Shown in pieces: positions 37,762 to 50,031 of a stretch of 64,000 bases of DNA (positions are counted from its first letter, which is position 1; the number at the start of each line of letters is the position of its first letter). The notes below the pieces were generated by a model. That model saw only the letters and a list, made by a program, of their open reading frames with translations. It searched no databases and was not told the DNA's origin. This DNA is from Chelonoidis abingdonii (taxonomy: Eukaryota > Chordata > Testudines > Testudinidae): assembly GCF_003597395.2 (NCBI RefSeq), contig NC_133777.1, positions 54,498,428 through 54,562,427 of the forward strand. Reading direction: 5' to 3'. Position numbers and translations under genes: made by a program.

Positions 37762-38725
37762 TGTCATGATATGAACCCCCACTCTGAACCTTAGCGTCCA
37801 AAAGATGGGGTACCAGCATGAACCGCCCTAAGCTTAATTACTCGCTTAGAAATGATAGAGCTGCCACCACCCAAAAATATAGTGTTTTGGGGAACTTTCT
37901 GGCCCCCAAACCCTTCCTTGGGGACTCCAAGACCCAGAACCCCTTGGATCTCACAACAAAGGGAAATAAACCATTCCCCCCTCCTTTCTTCCTCCCAGAT
38001 TCTCCCCTCCCTGGGTAACACTTGGAGATCCCTGTGATTCAACTCCTTGAATCTTAAAACAGAGAGGAAATTCACCTTCCCCACCTTCTCTCTCCCTTCC
38101 AGACTCTCCCTGAGAGAGAGACAGTAATCTTAACACAGAGAGAAATCAGGCTTTTCCTCCCCCCTTCTCCCCTTCCTCCCACAAATTCCCTGGTGAGTGC
38201 AGACTCCCTCCCCTTGGGTCTTACACAAGAGAGCCAAAAAATCAATCAGGTTCTCAAAAAGAAAAGCTTTTAATAAAAGAAAGAAAAAAGTAAAAGTTGT
38301 CTCTGTAAAATCAAGATGGCAAATGTTACAGGGTCTTTCAGCTTATAGACACTAAAGAGAATCCTCCCCCTAGCACAAATACAAGTTTCAGCAACAGAGA
38401 TACAATCCTTCCAGCAAATACACATTTGCAAATAAAGAAAACAATCCAAAAGACTAAACCGCCTTTCTAACTGGTACTTACTTACTAAATTGAACAGAAT
38501 AGGCTGTTTCAGAAGATGGGAGGAATCGGTTACATGTCTGGCTTCTCTTAATCCCAAGAGAGAACAAAAACCCCGCGAAACAGCCCAAAACAAAGGCTTC
38601 CTTCCACCGAGATTTGCAAGTATCTTGTCTCCTGATTGGTCCTCTTGTCAGGTGTTCCAGGTTCACTGTTTGTTAACCCTTTACAGGTAAAAGAGACATT
38701 AACCCTTAACTACCTGTTTATGACA
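37762..38725 (-). mobile_element. Solo LTR (family L1), 964 bp, perfect 5-bp TSD
   Basis: On the + strand it begins TGTCATGATATGAACC and ends CCTGTTTATGACA. The flanks are ACATG on both sides (37757-37761 and 38726-38730). It holds diverged tandem units of about 80-100 bp starting near 37942, 38045, 38124 and 38212, each opening with a TTGGATCTTAAAACA-like phrase. No internal retroviral genes are present. Confidence 0.88.
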
Positions 38726-38930
38726 ACATGGCAGCTTGTGGCAACTTTACAAGACCTTGCATTAAGTACAGTGTTATAACAGTGAGTTAATCACAAACAG
38801 CCTGTCAAGAGGGAATATGAACACTACGGTTACTTCCTTCATTATTATATATAAAGGTGCTACCTAACAATACAGTTTTATATGAGGAAAATAATTTATA
38901 TTTTATACAGTGAATGACTGCAGTATTTAA

Positions 38931-38997
38931 GGGCCCAATCAGAAGTCAATGGGAATCCTGAAGTCATTGACTTCAATAGGCTTTTGATTGTGCCCCA
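38931..38997. repeat. Small palindromic element
   Basis: GGGCCCAATCAGAAGTCAAT at the left pairs with ATTGACTTCAATAGGCTTTT and GATTGTGCCCC at the right. The two nested GAAGTCAAT/ATTGACTTC copies make this the clearest member of the palindrome group. Confidence 0.65.
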
Positions 38998-40004
38998 AGT
39001 TCTTTAATTAAATCATCTTTATGCTGTTGCCGTGAAAGTATTTTTCCCAGCAGCATTTCATATCTGGAAATTATAACCCAGTGACCTGACAATGGAACAT
39101 TAAAAAACGACCTTCTGACAACTTGTCATATTTGGTTTTTTTAATTACATTTTTAAAAATCATTTTGATTCAGCTTGAAAGAGAGTAATCTGTATTGTTT
39201 GTTCTCCTTCCCCTCCGCCAATCTTAGAAAATTGAAGAAATTGTTTTGAGACAATAACTTCATATTGTTTGTTTGTTTTTTCCAAGCCCCAAGTAGTTCT
39301 AAGAATTTTGAATTCTGTGAGGTTTCTCTGGGGAGGTCTACCACATTAGCTAGCTTCTGCCAGACTGAGGTGAAGTCAGTGGATGAGTATTTTTCAGATT
39401 TTGTACCTTTTTACATTATGCTTCCTTCTCTGTTGCAGAACAATTTGTGTTGCTCTTAGGCTGAACTTCAGCTTTATGATGGTTTTGTCTTTCTATGAAC
39501 GTGGTGGCCATTATACTCAGGATTTCCCTTTCTCCAGAGGAAGGTGGCAGTTTGAGTAGTATATTATGACCTTCATCAAGTCAAGTTCCTTGTATGTATG
39601 TGTCTAGAGGATTAGCTCCTAATATTAACGATGCATTAAGTATGGCACAATCCTGCAACTCCTATATGCTCTAAAACTGTGCCCTGGTGATATAATTAAT
39701 TGGTATCATGAATTATAGTACTGAATAGCCTGGGAGATATGGATTTGTTGGGATAATCAAGAGGCAGGAGCCATTTAACAGCAAGGTAGCTTTCCCCACT
39801 GAAGGAGTGGGGAGAGACTCTTATGGCCCTTCTAACTGAAATGCTTGTCCAGCTGGGATGAGCACTGCAGGTACCAGGAAGTTATTGTTCACACTCTGAT
39901 TGTATGTGTAACCATGTCCGTTCACCACTCTGGTGTCTTCTGCCAGCTGTCATGGGAATTAGCTCTGCATGTTAGTGCACACTCTTCAGATGCTGCCTTG
40001 GTAC
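38998..40004. other. Unrecognised sequence
   Basis: AT-rich, short open frames only, no recognised repeat. Confidence 0.4.
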
Positions 40005-40489
40005 CATCACTTCTGCTCTAGGACCCATATGTCTCCAAGGACTGCAGCATCCCCTTCAGCGACACAGCCTCTGGCCATGCTACACACCATGCTCCCCCTT
40101 CCGGGGACCTGAAGTCTGTTGTTCAGCCACTTCCCTTAGTAGCTACTGAAGTGAATTATCTGGCCACTTCCTCTTGATCCCAGCATCCTCTTTGCCCTTG
40201 CATCAGCCTGCAAACCCCGGCAGTCAGCCAGGAGCTGTCTCATGCCCCTGGTCCCTGCTAGCAGCACTGCTCTGTCCAGGGCGCTGGCAGTTCTCTCAGC
40301 CCTCCAGAGACACAGTCCTTCCTCCCTGGGCTCCCAGCAAAGAACTGCCCTTCTCTGCTCTGCAGCCCCCTTGTCATATGGGCCTGCTTGGCTGCTTCCT
40401 TCAGCCCTTCTCTGATTGGCTGCCTCCTGCTCAACCTCCCTAGGGCTCTAACCCCTTAGAGCCCAGAGTAGGGCAGGCACCCCATCACA
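40005..40489 (-). mobile_element. LTR fragment, antisense
   Basis: The right edge is GGCACCCCATCACA, so the complement starts TGTGATGGGGTGCC, the same kind of start as the LTRs at 12200 and 20958. A CCAATCAGAGAAGG lies on the minus strand near 40413, a CCAAT-box-like position. The block is GC-rich against AT-rich surroundings. The left limit is not defined and no target duplication was found. The open frame 40174-40443 is a by-product. Confidence 0.6.
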
Positions 40490-42394
40490 GTATGTAACTT
40501 AATAATGTAGCTGTCTGGGTGTGTATTATATACAGTACATAACAAAAATGCTGCTCTTGTGGTAACTGCTCCTTATTTCTGGTCATTTAAGTGTCCTTAT
40601 CTTCAGGAGATATGTCTTGGAAGAGGTTACATTATATTCTCCGAGATGCCTATTGGTCAGTGTGCTTGAGCCTTCCAAGCATGAAACCAGCTTCTCTCAG
40701 CAGACAGCGTATTTCTTGTGTTGTTTCCTGGCCAAATTCAGTTTCTGGCCCAGTCAATAAGGTCTAGCAACGTGGCTCAAATTAATGCTAGTGGGTCACC
40801 TAGACTTTAAAAGGAAGTGAATCAGCTTATCAGTCTTTGCCTCCTTGATTGAATTTCTACTTGCAGTTGAGTTTGTAGTTCCTTGCATTGGCACAGCAGG
40901 ACAGTAGTTGGGCAAGTTAACTGGTTCTTAGCATTTTACTGATTTTTAATAAGTTTGGCTACTAAATCTTGCAGTTGGCTACTAAAAACAGCTGAGTTTT
41001 ATACCAAATGTGACAGGTGAAGGGGGAACTAAAACAGTTTCTTGATGCCTTTTCTAGTGGCTAGAGTTTAAAAGCTGTTGTCACACAGTACCACAGTGGA
41101 ATTATTGTTTGCAAATAAAGCAAATTAAAATAAACACCTTTTATCACAAGAAAGTAATTAGAGTTGATTCGTGGCTTCATTTGGTTTTTCTTTCCTGACC
41201 TTGACTGTATCGTGATGGTTTTGTGCTTCCTTGGACAGTTTCTACTTGCATCTGCATCGATTAAACCTTGATCTCATTTATTATCTCAGGAAATGGTCTC
41301 AAGGTCACAGGGCTGGAAATTTAATTATGGTGGCAGTATATTAAGTGGCACATTTAAAGATGCTGAATCGTAGTAATTAATTTTTTGGATGGTGGTCTCT
41401 AGGGAACAGGTTTTCTCCACGCTGGGTGTTTAGACATCCATCATGCCCATTCAGCTTGGCAGCTGTCTTTTAGCTTTAAACCGCATCATTATTCATCTTT
41501 TATGACTGCCTTTAAAAACACTAGACAACCATATCCGTTTCTATTGTAATATATGTCTGCTGCTTGTATTGAGCTATTCTTCACCTTTGCTATAAAACAT
41601 TAACTTAGGTTGCTAGTAGCTACCTGGGCTGGCCTCTAAATTGAGACAACAATTACCCTTCGCTGACATCTAGTGTCAAGACATGAGATATAGCTGGAGT
41701 ACTGAATCCACTGGCCTGGAAATCCTGCACTTCCCCAGCGATTCAGCCTGTCTCACCCAAGGAGCTGCAGCAGTGGCCATAATTAGTGCGCACGAGGGAT
41801 TAGCTTTGCACTCACTGTTGACTTTGTAGCGGCACTAGGTTATTGAATGAAATGCGGCACTGCCAAGGTCTTAAAAAGCTTGTAATGTTTAATGAAGGAA
41901 TGGCCATTAAACTTGCTGGTTCAAATATTAGGCAAGATGGAACTGGGAAGTATTTAATAAAGAGGTATGAAAATATGAACTAAATTACATATATTCATTA
42001 AAAAAGCTGGCGGAAGTCCAGCCTAGCTGGAAAGTGGCCATTGCTCTTGCTTTAGAGAGTCTGTATTATGTGGGTGTAGTAGAATTTTAAGCAGCTTTCA
42101 GGTTTTAGCCATCTATAGAACTTCTCAGAAAGTTTTAAATGTTCAGTATAAGAAAAATAACTCCACAATGGGGAAAAAAGTTCATAAGAAAGTACTGGAA
42201 CTGCAACAAAATGTTTTTTAAGTAGTACAGGCTGCTGTACCTCCTGTGGTATAAACAATAAATATAGATCTTGAAAAGGGGAAACTTGCCTCTCCTTTAT
42301 TTGGCTGAATCTTCCAGGATCAAAATCAAAGTACTTATCACTCAGTGTTTTTAAAGCTTTGATCTTCCTACCAGCTGTGGAGGTAGTAGATATT
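40490..42394. other. Unrecognised sequence, possibly single-copy
   Basis: No repeat was recognised. The part 41140-41560 is AT-rich but of high complexity and free of repeat signatures, the kind of stretch where conserved non-coding elements are found; this is only a suspicion. A minus-strand open frame at 42052-42432 (126 codons) has no domain. Confidence 0.35.
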
Positions 42395-42535
42395 AATATT
42401 ATCATTTTTATAGATGGGAGAACTGAGATCAAGAGAAGTGAAGTGATTTGCCCAAGGCCACACAGGAACTAAGTCAGGAAAAAGAACGCTGGAGCTCTAA
42501 GTTCTGGGCATAGTCCACTAAATTTTGCTATTTCT
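42395..42535 (-). repeat. MIR-type CORE-SINE
   Basis: ATTATCATTTTTATAGATGGGAGAACTGAGATCAAGAGAAGTGAAGTGATTTGCCCAAGGCCACACAGG is the complement of the MIR core in the correct order. The remaining part to about 42535 is degraded. Confidence 0.72.
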
Positions 42536-42712
42536 TGAGAGTTTCCAGACAGGGTCCAAGCCATGGGCCTTTCCACCAGAGTTCCTCTTTTTGCTTACGG
42601 TATCTGATCTTCCTTAAAATCATAGCCACAGTTTTGTCTGGTTCCAGATCTCCCTACCAGGGAAATAAACTCTCCTAGAAGGAGATAAGCTCTTATACCA
42701 AGAGTCATACAC

Positions 42713-42941
42713 CAGTGGTTCTCAAACTTATGTATTGGTGACCCCTTTCACATAGCAAACGTCTGTGTGTGATACCCCCGCCCCCTTTTAAATTAAAAAC
42801 ACTTCTTTACATATTTAACATCATTATAAATGCTGGAGGCAAAGCGGGGTTTGGGGTGGAGGCAGACAGCTTGCGACCCTCCATGTAATAACCTGGTGAG
42901 CCCCTGAGAGGTCCCAATCTCCAGTTTGAGAACCCCACCTG
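42713..42941 (+). mobile_element. Non-autonomous hAT element (CAGTGGTTCTCAA type)
   Basis: It begins CAGTGGTTCTCAAACTT and ends AGTTTGAGAACCCCACCTG, good inverted repeats. The left flank is TCATACAC and the right flank starts TACAC, so only a 5-base remnant of the 8-bp duplication can be argued. The interior includes AAATTAAAAACACTTCTTTACATATTTAACA and GGGGTTTGGGGTGGAGG. Confidence 0.8.
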
Positions 42942-45900
42942 TACACTTAGAACCAGCTGAAGGGGACATTTAACAATGGGGCATTGCGTTAGTCCTCCAT
43001 CTAACACAGTTACCAGCCTGAGCTGTTTAGATTACTCAGTAGCAGATCTTAAAAGCTCTTACTAAGTTTTGATATTAACTGAGGTATTTCTATAAAGTAT
43101 TAGAAATATTAATCATTCTAATCCTCCAAATGTACCTTTCCTCCTCCCATAGTTTTAGAAAGGAAAACAACAAAACACAGCAGCAATCATGTTGTAGCTG
43201 GATCTGGGTCTTTGAAGTCAAATGACCATTCCGTGCCCACTCTTGGTTTATATGGGTGTATTTGGATCCTTATAACTGTTTAAGTCTAGCCTGTAGAGTT
43301 TGAATGTGTTTGTCTAGTATTTCTGTGGCCCTAGCCTCCTAGCCTGTAAGATGTGTGCATGTCTGGGTAAGAGGCATATTTATCTGACTTCAACCCTGTA
43401 GGGGTTGTGTGGTAGAAAGGGGGAGTTAGCCAGTAGGGTGGGTGTGTCTGGGAAAAGGATACAAGGTTCATCTAATTCTAGTCAGATGTTTATGTATTTG
43501 TAGACATGATCTAGCATCTCTCTGGCTGGCTTTAACCTACAAGGGAGCTCTAAGTTCTTTTTCCCCAATTATAGCATTTCCATATGCTTACGAATTAACT
43601 TTCTCTTGCTTTCATCTACTATCTTAGCATAAAGATGGGAAGAAAATGCCCTGACTGCTGTGGCTGGTTGTGGTCATCATCTTCCAACCAACACATACCC
43701 TTTTGAATTAGGTAGATTGACCACCGAGCTATTCAATTTAGATAACCTTTGGGGAATGTCAGAATGTTGGCCGCTCACTGAGGAACAACCTTCCAATTAT
43801 TGCACACATAGCATCATTCACCGGTACAGGAGACTGGCAAAAGTTGTCAAAATGCTTGACTTTTCCCATAAGCCTCTGAAGAACACCCTTTGTTTGGTGT
43901 TTATTGAACTTTATTCAGAACAGAACAGAAATTCACAAAAATATTATACAGGAGAAATAACTTGGAATTTTGATTTTCAGTGAGGGGTCATGATTAGAGC
44001 TGGGTATAAAGAGTTTTTTAAAAAGTTTTTATGGATATCCATGCAATAAAATCTGATGATTTGCTTCATCTGTACTTACAATCCATTTGATTTACTTGGT
44101 CGTGGACATTTGGATGGGTGAGGTCTTATTCTCAATGATATTAATGGAACCAAAAGTACCATGAATGCTCACATAAATATGACAAGCAAATACTCCCATC
44201 AGAATGTATGTTCGTAGGGTGGCAGACATACTGAAAGTTCTTATTAAGTTTGGGGACCATACAATCAGGGATCAGAGAAAATATCATGTTGCTTAGGTGG
44301 TCACAATCTGAATAGCAAATTGCCTGCTGTGAATATTTGCAGTGACTGGTTGACAAATAATCCATAGGGTAAAATTTGTTTATGCAAATGATTTGTGGAA
44401 CAATTGTGCACAGTGAATGAATGAATAAAAATTGCTATCTAATAATTTGCCAACAGAAAGAGGCTCTGTTTGCCAAATGAATTATTGATTGTGAATTGTT
44501 TGCCCAGCTGTAGTCATGATACATGTTCTCATTTGTGATTTCTGTTACTGTCAGAATAATTAATCTGAAGCATTTTTGACTAAACAAATATGGTAAATGT
44601 TACCTTAATGATGAAACTTGTGAATGACAAAAAGAGATGGGCCTCTTTCCTCTGCTGACTTTTTGTACTATGACTCTGTCCTTGATGTACTTCTCACAAC
44701 GAACCACAACTCAAACCACTGCTGGTTCAGATCTGAAGGCTAGTTTGTCCAAGTTACCAGTAAAAAAGTGAGTGTTGGATCAAATGTTCGTGGTTTGTCC
44801 CATCTCTGTAATAGGCAGACTAGTGTGTATTCGGTCCTTCAGAACTTCCTCTATTAAACTTTGGGCTTACAGAACCAAACCAGGGGAGGTCTTGATCCAT
44901 GTTCTACTTTGTCAGAACACTCTGACTTTGTATTTTGCGTGAGTTTCCATTTTTGGTTAATCTTTTGTAAGAGTAAAGTGCTGTTTGAAAACTTAAAATC
45001 TGAAGTGAGTATAAATTACCTAAAACTTGATCTAAAATCATGTTGTTCAGTATCCACACTTCATTTTTTCTTCCAGTTTTGAGTGACATTGGAGATGAAC
45101 TACAAAACAACTTGAACACTTAAATTTTGAAAAGTCCTCTTTCAGATATAGTGTGCAATAATTATATTTCATGTGGATTTTTGCATACCAGAACTGGCTT
45201 TCAAAGCTGTTTCAATGCATCCTCGTATGACTGATATCCTCATAACCATCCACCCTGAACTACACTCAACTTTCCTAAATGAGATTTTATTGGAACTGAT
45301 TATGATTAGATAAATGGGTGACTTCGCTAATGTATAATACACTTTTCAATTACAGAGTATGCACGAAATTTACATTTCTTATTTGATAGTATGATATTTA
45401 TGTGACACATTGTGAATGAGCTCTGCTGCTGTTTACATAATGGCCTTACTTTTCTCTTAGATGAGGTGTGGTTTCCAGGTTTTTTTGATAGTATAGTACC
45501 TAGCTTAAACATGGAGGGTCAAATTCAGCCCAAATTTACTCTTCAATGGAATTAAACCAGAGATAATTTTTGGCCCTCTAAGCCCAATTTTGCCTTCATT
45601 CAGAACATTTTCAGATGAAAAGCTCTGTTCTGAATCAGGCAGTGGAGTAGGGAAGTGTACCTGGGTTTCCCACTTTCCAGCTAATTCTCTGCCACCAGGA
45701 TGGACAGACAGACAGACACATCTGCATGTGCACACACAGTTTTGATCCAAAAATATACATTTCAGTACAATTCCATTTTTGTGAAAGTGTTAGAAAGGTT
45801 TTGTGTTCAGTGTAGTGTGGAACGAAAATAAATTTTGAAATCCCCCAAGTTGCCATGAAGCAGATCATCTTCCTCTGGCCAGCTCTCTCTGTCACCTGCC

Positions 45901-45984
45901 AATCCTCCCTCGCTCCAAGCAGGCCTGAGAGATATGTATGAGATATGTATGGAAGATATGTAAACATCATACAGAGAGTGCACT
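42942..45984. other. Mostly unrecognised AT-rich sequence
   Basis: The stretch 44380-44515 resembles an old dispersed repeat (GAATGAATAAAAATTGC, TTTGCCCAGCTG) seen in other turtle sequence, but I cannot name it. Open frames are up to about 107 codons (43660-43983) with no domain. (GACA)n-like sequence lies at 45701-45720. Confidence 0.4.
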
Positions 45985-47035
45985 AATTTAGACCCAGGGT
46001 CAAGGAGTCAGAAGACATGGGTTCTAGTCTCTATCCTTGCTTGTATGACCTTGTGCAAGCCATGTAACTTCTCTAGGCCTCAGTTTCTTCATCTGTAAAA
46101 GAGAGAGGAGGAGGATTGTCACAGTTCAAGATAACTACACCTCTGTGGTCCACCAAGGCATCCATTCTAGTCTCCCAACCCCTCAGCCATCACCTCTCTC
46201 TTGGGTAGAGACCTGCATCTCTCCCAGTCCCCACCGGGGTTTTTCCTGGGCTGCACAGTTCCCTGCCTATACTGTGATATTCCCAGCAAAATGGACTGCC
46301 TAAACAAGCCAGCATCTCCTTTGGAAGCAACAGTTACAAGTTCCCACACAGCTCTTTCTAAGCAAACACATTTATTTTTAAGGTGAAAGCATCATAGAGA
46401 GAACCTATTAACAACAATAAAAGAACCTACATGCATGCTAAAAAGCTTACCAGAGCTCACCCCAACTCCAAACTCGGGCTCTGGTAGGTGTCAGCCCTTC
46501 AAAACCCACAAATGGATTTTCCCTGCAATTACAAGTTCATAGCTGAGTGCTTCAAATTTAGAACCAGAACAACCATGAATAGTTCAGTATTTCCTTTATG
46601 CAGAGTGGAGCTTTGATCTTGGCCTCATGTTACAGGTGACCAGCAGACAAGGGCTCGCTCCTCCGGGCGTAGCTTCGAAAGGCTGGGTTTTTGCATAACT
46701 GGAGGTGGTGTATTTGCATTCACCTGCCCCTAAATAATCTCCAGGAAAACCACTTAGCTCTTTTTTGTTCCAAAAGTCCATTCTTGTCTGGTACATTGTT
46801 CAATACAATTATTTGAACCCCTAGGTCTGACATCTGCCACATCTTCCCCCGGAGGGGACATATACAATCCTGGTCCACAATAATACATAAATCATTCATT
46901 TAATATTATGGATCCTAAAGATACTTAAACTTAATTCAGTGAGGTCTCCCAGGGATACTGCAGGAACTGTCATTGATGATAACCACATTTGGAAAGCACT
47001 TTGAGGTCTTCCAGTGAATAAGTGCTATATATGAG
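45985..47035 (+). repeat. MIR/L2-like SINE split by an LTR
   Basis: 45985-46116 carries TATGACCTTGTGCAAGCCATGTAACTTCTCTAGGCCTCAGTTTCTTCATCTGTAAAAGAG, the MIR core in sense. It stops at 46116 with GAGGAT; after the LTR the sequence resumes AATAATACATAAATC, as expected for the next part of MIR. Further on, GGAAAGCACTTTGAGGTCTTCCAGTG and AGTGCTATATATG at 46990-47030 match the 3' tail of MIR/L2-type elements. Confidence 0.65.
46117..46879 (-). mobile_element. Solo LTR inserted in a MIR-like SINE
   Basis: On the + strand it starts TGTCACAGTTC and ends CCTGGTCCACA, so the complement is TGTGGACC...CTGTGACA. Limits are supported by MIR sequence continuing on both sides. About 763 bp. A clear target duplication was not found. 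Open frames are short. Confidence 0.65.
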
Positions 47036-47932
47036 GGTAAAAGTCCTAAATAGCATCTGCCAAAAGGTCTGATTTTCCCCTGCCAACTTCTACAACAAGT
47101 TTTTGCTGTTGATACAAAACTGCCATGCTGAAAATTTATGGGGCAGAGTCAAATAAATTAAATTTAGAATGAAAATAACTTACATACGTGATACTGCGCT
47201 GCTTGTATTCTTTATCTTACATTTTATTCAGTTAAAAAAAAACCCCATTTCTGAATTGACCTGAAGCTGCTGCAGAAACTGGTGTGCTTTGTAAAGGATT
47301 TAGGTCTCACTTGCTGCAGAGTACACATGGCCTTGATTATAAGGGATTTTCAAAGAAATCTGTGAAGCATTTTTGGTCTCCTCCCCTCTCATCCCCCCAT
47401 CCCAGTTTTTGCATCCAGACTGGAGTTTGGTCATATTTTGCCACATATTCCAAATTGGCTGCTGTTTTGATGTCTTTCCACTCAAATTCATTCCTAGAGT
47501 AATTCCATTGAAGTTATACCAGAATGAATCTGGCTTTTGTGTTATATGTGTTCGCATTTAGTATGTGGATGTTAAAGTGGAGGACAAGGAGTTTGTTAAT
47601 TAAAAGCAATTCTGTGGTTGTTGGGGCATCTATTAAAAACATTTTACAAAAGGACCGTTTTAGCTCTCCTAATATTTTTGTTGTGAAGAGATTGCTGCAC
47701 TGGGTCTGCACTCAATAAAAAATATGTAAGTTGGTGAGCAACTTGCATGGTCTGTGCCAAGTTGACAGGCTAAATTAATAGCTGGGACAGCCTGATGTTT
47801 TATTAGGACAGTATTTCTATGCTATTGACAGATATATTAATGAATCTGGCGCATGTATAAATTGGCAGCTTTAGAATGAGAAGCATTTTTTTCTTTGTAT
47901 AGGAAATTCACTTTTCCACAGCACTCCACAGT
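47036..47932. other. Unrecognised AT-rich sequence
   Basis: Overlapping short open frames on both strands (47284-47561, 47514-47718) have no domain. No repeat was recognised. Confidence 0.4.
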
Positions 47933-48181
47933 CTGTGGAGGCTCCAGGCACCAGTGCACAAGCGCGTGCCTGGGCGGCAAGCAGGGGGTGCGGCCTGCTG
48001 GTCACTGTGAGGGCGGTAGTCAGGCTGCCTTCAGTGGCATGCCTGTGGGAGGTCAGCTGGTCCTGTGGTTTCGGCGGTAATTTGGTGGCAGGTATGCCGA
48101 AGGCACGGGACCAGCGGGCATACCGCTGAAAGCTGCCTGACTGCCATGCTTGGGGCTGCAAAATACATAGAGCTGCCCCTG
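47933..48181. mobile_element. hAT-like MITE, 249 bp, GC-rich
   Basis: It starts CTGTGGAGGCTCCAGGCACC, a mutated CAGGGGCGGCTCCAGGCACC, and ends AGAGCTGCCCCTG. Flanks are TCCACAGT (47925-47932) and TCCACAGA (48182-48189), 7 of 8 identical. The interior is GC-rich with GGTCAGCTGGTCCTGTGG and GGGACCAGCGGGCATACC forming a partial inverted repeat. Confidence 0.82.
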
Positions 48182-48189
48182 TCCACAGA

Positions 48190-49595
48190 AAAGGATTATC
48201 AGTCCAAAATTTAACCATGATCAGTTTAAAAAGTGACATCTCTGTGTTGCTTTTTCTTCCTTTAGGGATCAGAGTTACTTAAGCTCTTTTTCCATTGTTC
48301 ATCCATTTGCTTGATTGGCACAGCTGTGAACATAAGTAAAGACATCTCCCATCCCCATGAGGATAGGACGGTCTGCCTATCATGCAGCTCCATTGTGTTA
48401 GAGGCAAGAAAAGGAAGAGTAATTCTCCCCTAAAGCCCCCAAAATGTTGAAGAGGTGGGTTTGACACTCAAACTTCACTGCAGAAGCTCCTCTCAAAGGA
48501 ATCCAAACAGTTGGGGATCTGTGTGTGGAGGGGGAGATGACCAGGGGAAGGAGGGAGGGGACAATTGCATGTTGAGCTAGAAGGGAGAGAGTGGAGAGAG
48601 GGAGGACAGCGTGTAACGTATATCATAGGCAAGGGGCAATTCAGGGGCAATGAATGCTGCTAGCTGTAGCATGATCTCTGGTTCTGTGCCTTCTAGTCTC
48701 CTTGGTGGGGAGAGGACACAGTTGTGAGCATAAGTCAGATGGCAGCAGAGTTCCTTAAGTGAGATCCTGTCCCTGTGGGGAGGTAGCCCAGGGACAGCAC
48801 AGAGAGATAGGGCCTCTGTATCTGTATCAGTGTAGTAGGCAGAGGTTTTCTTGCAGATCCTTGAGACCCACAATTTGAAGGCTGCACCTTGTACTGTTAT
48901 GCTACAAGTCCCTCACCCTAAGAAGATGTTGGCTCAAACTTCTCATTGAGGCAGGTGACTCCATATTCTACTTAGATTTGAGAGGAGGGAGTGACTCATT
49001 GGAGGGAGAGAGAGAGACAGAGACTTGAGTATGTGGTCTAAGAAGTCCTGAGGGAGGAACTTTAGGAGCAATCCAGTCTGGAGACAAGGTTTAAACTGAT
49101 CTTTGTTCTTTTACTGTTTACTGAAACCAAACTCTGGGAAGAGGACATGTTTGGACTTCACATATTGAGCAGACAGTGTTTGCCAAGCAGATTACTACAG
49201 TATGGGATGTTATAAAGGGTAGCTCAGAGTAACAGAAAATGTAAAGAACCTGACGTAGATTAGGGTAAAATCCCATGATGCTGACCAACAAGATAACACT
49301 GAATAGCCTGCTTGAGTAGACTAAGCAAAGCACTGACTTAACAGAAGGTGTTTTGTAATGACTTTTTGCATTTAATTGAACCTTATGCAATACATCATCA
49401 TCTTAACTCTCAGGCATTTATTATGTGCATAGTTCCCTGTGCATCAAGAATGTGTATACTAGTATATTGTTAAAATATAGCAAGTGAAAGGAAAGACAAC
49501 CAAAATGTGAAAACAAGATATGTAATGAGGAAAAGGAAATTCAAGAAAATACTTTGATAAGGTGGAAAATAAAAGCCTCCAAGTATTGTCTAGTT
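48190..49595. other. Mostly unrecognised, purine-rich in part
   Basis: 48520-49030 is purine-rich (GGGAGAGAGTGGAGAGAGGG, GGAGGGAGAGAGAGAGACAG). No exon-like frame with a domain is seen. Confidence 0.4.
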
Positions 49596-49904
49596 CAGGG
49601 GTTGGCAACTGTTCAGAAGTGGTGTGCCGAGTCTTCATTTATTCACTCTAATTTAAGGTTTCATGTGCCAGTCATACATTTTAACATTTTTAGAAGGTCC
49701 CTTTCTATAAGTCTATAATATATAACTAACTAAACTATTGTTGTCTGTAAAGTAAATGAGGCTTTTAAAATGTTTAAGAAGCTTCATGTAAAATTAAATT
49801 AAAATGCAGAGCCCCTTGGAGTGGTGGCCAGGACCTGGGCAGTGCCACTGAAAATTAGCTCATGTGCCACCTTTGGGACCTGTGTCATAGGTTGCCTAGC
49901 CCTG
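49596..49904 (+). mobile_element. Non-autonomous hAT element, 309 bp (family H1), perfect 8-bp TSD
   Basis: It opens CAGGGGTTGGCAACTG and closes GGTTGCCTAGCCCTG. Flanks are GTCTAGTT at 49588-49595 and 49905-49912, identical. It is the third copy of the family at 5460 and 18239. Confidence 0.93.
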
Positions 49905-50031
49905 GTCTAGTTCATCGAGGCTTTAAACATCAGAGTGTGAATGTGTCCTTTTATCTGATGCTTTACTAATGGAATGGCAGGGCTTGCATTTCCCACCTGA
50001 TCTCTGAATCGCTTTATCCCTCCATATTATA

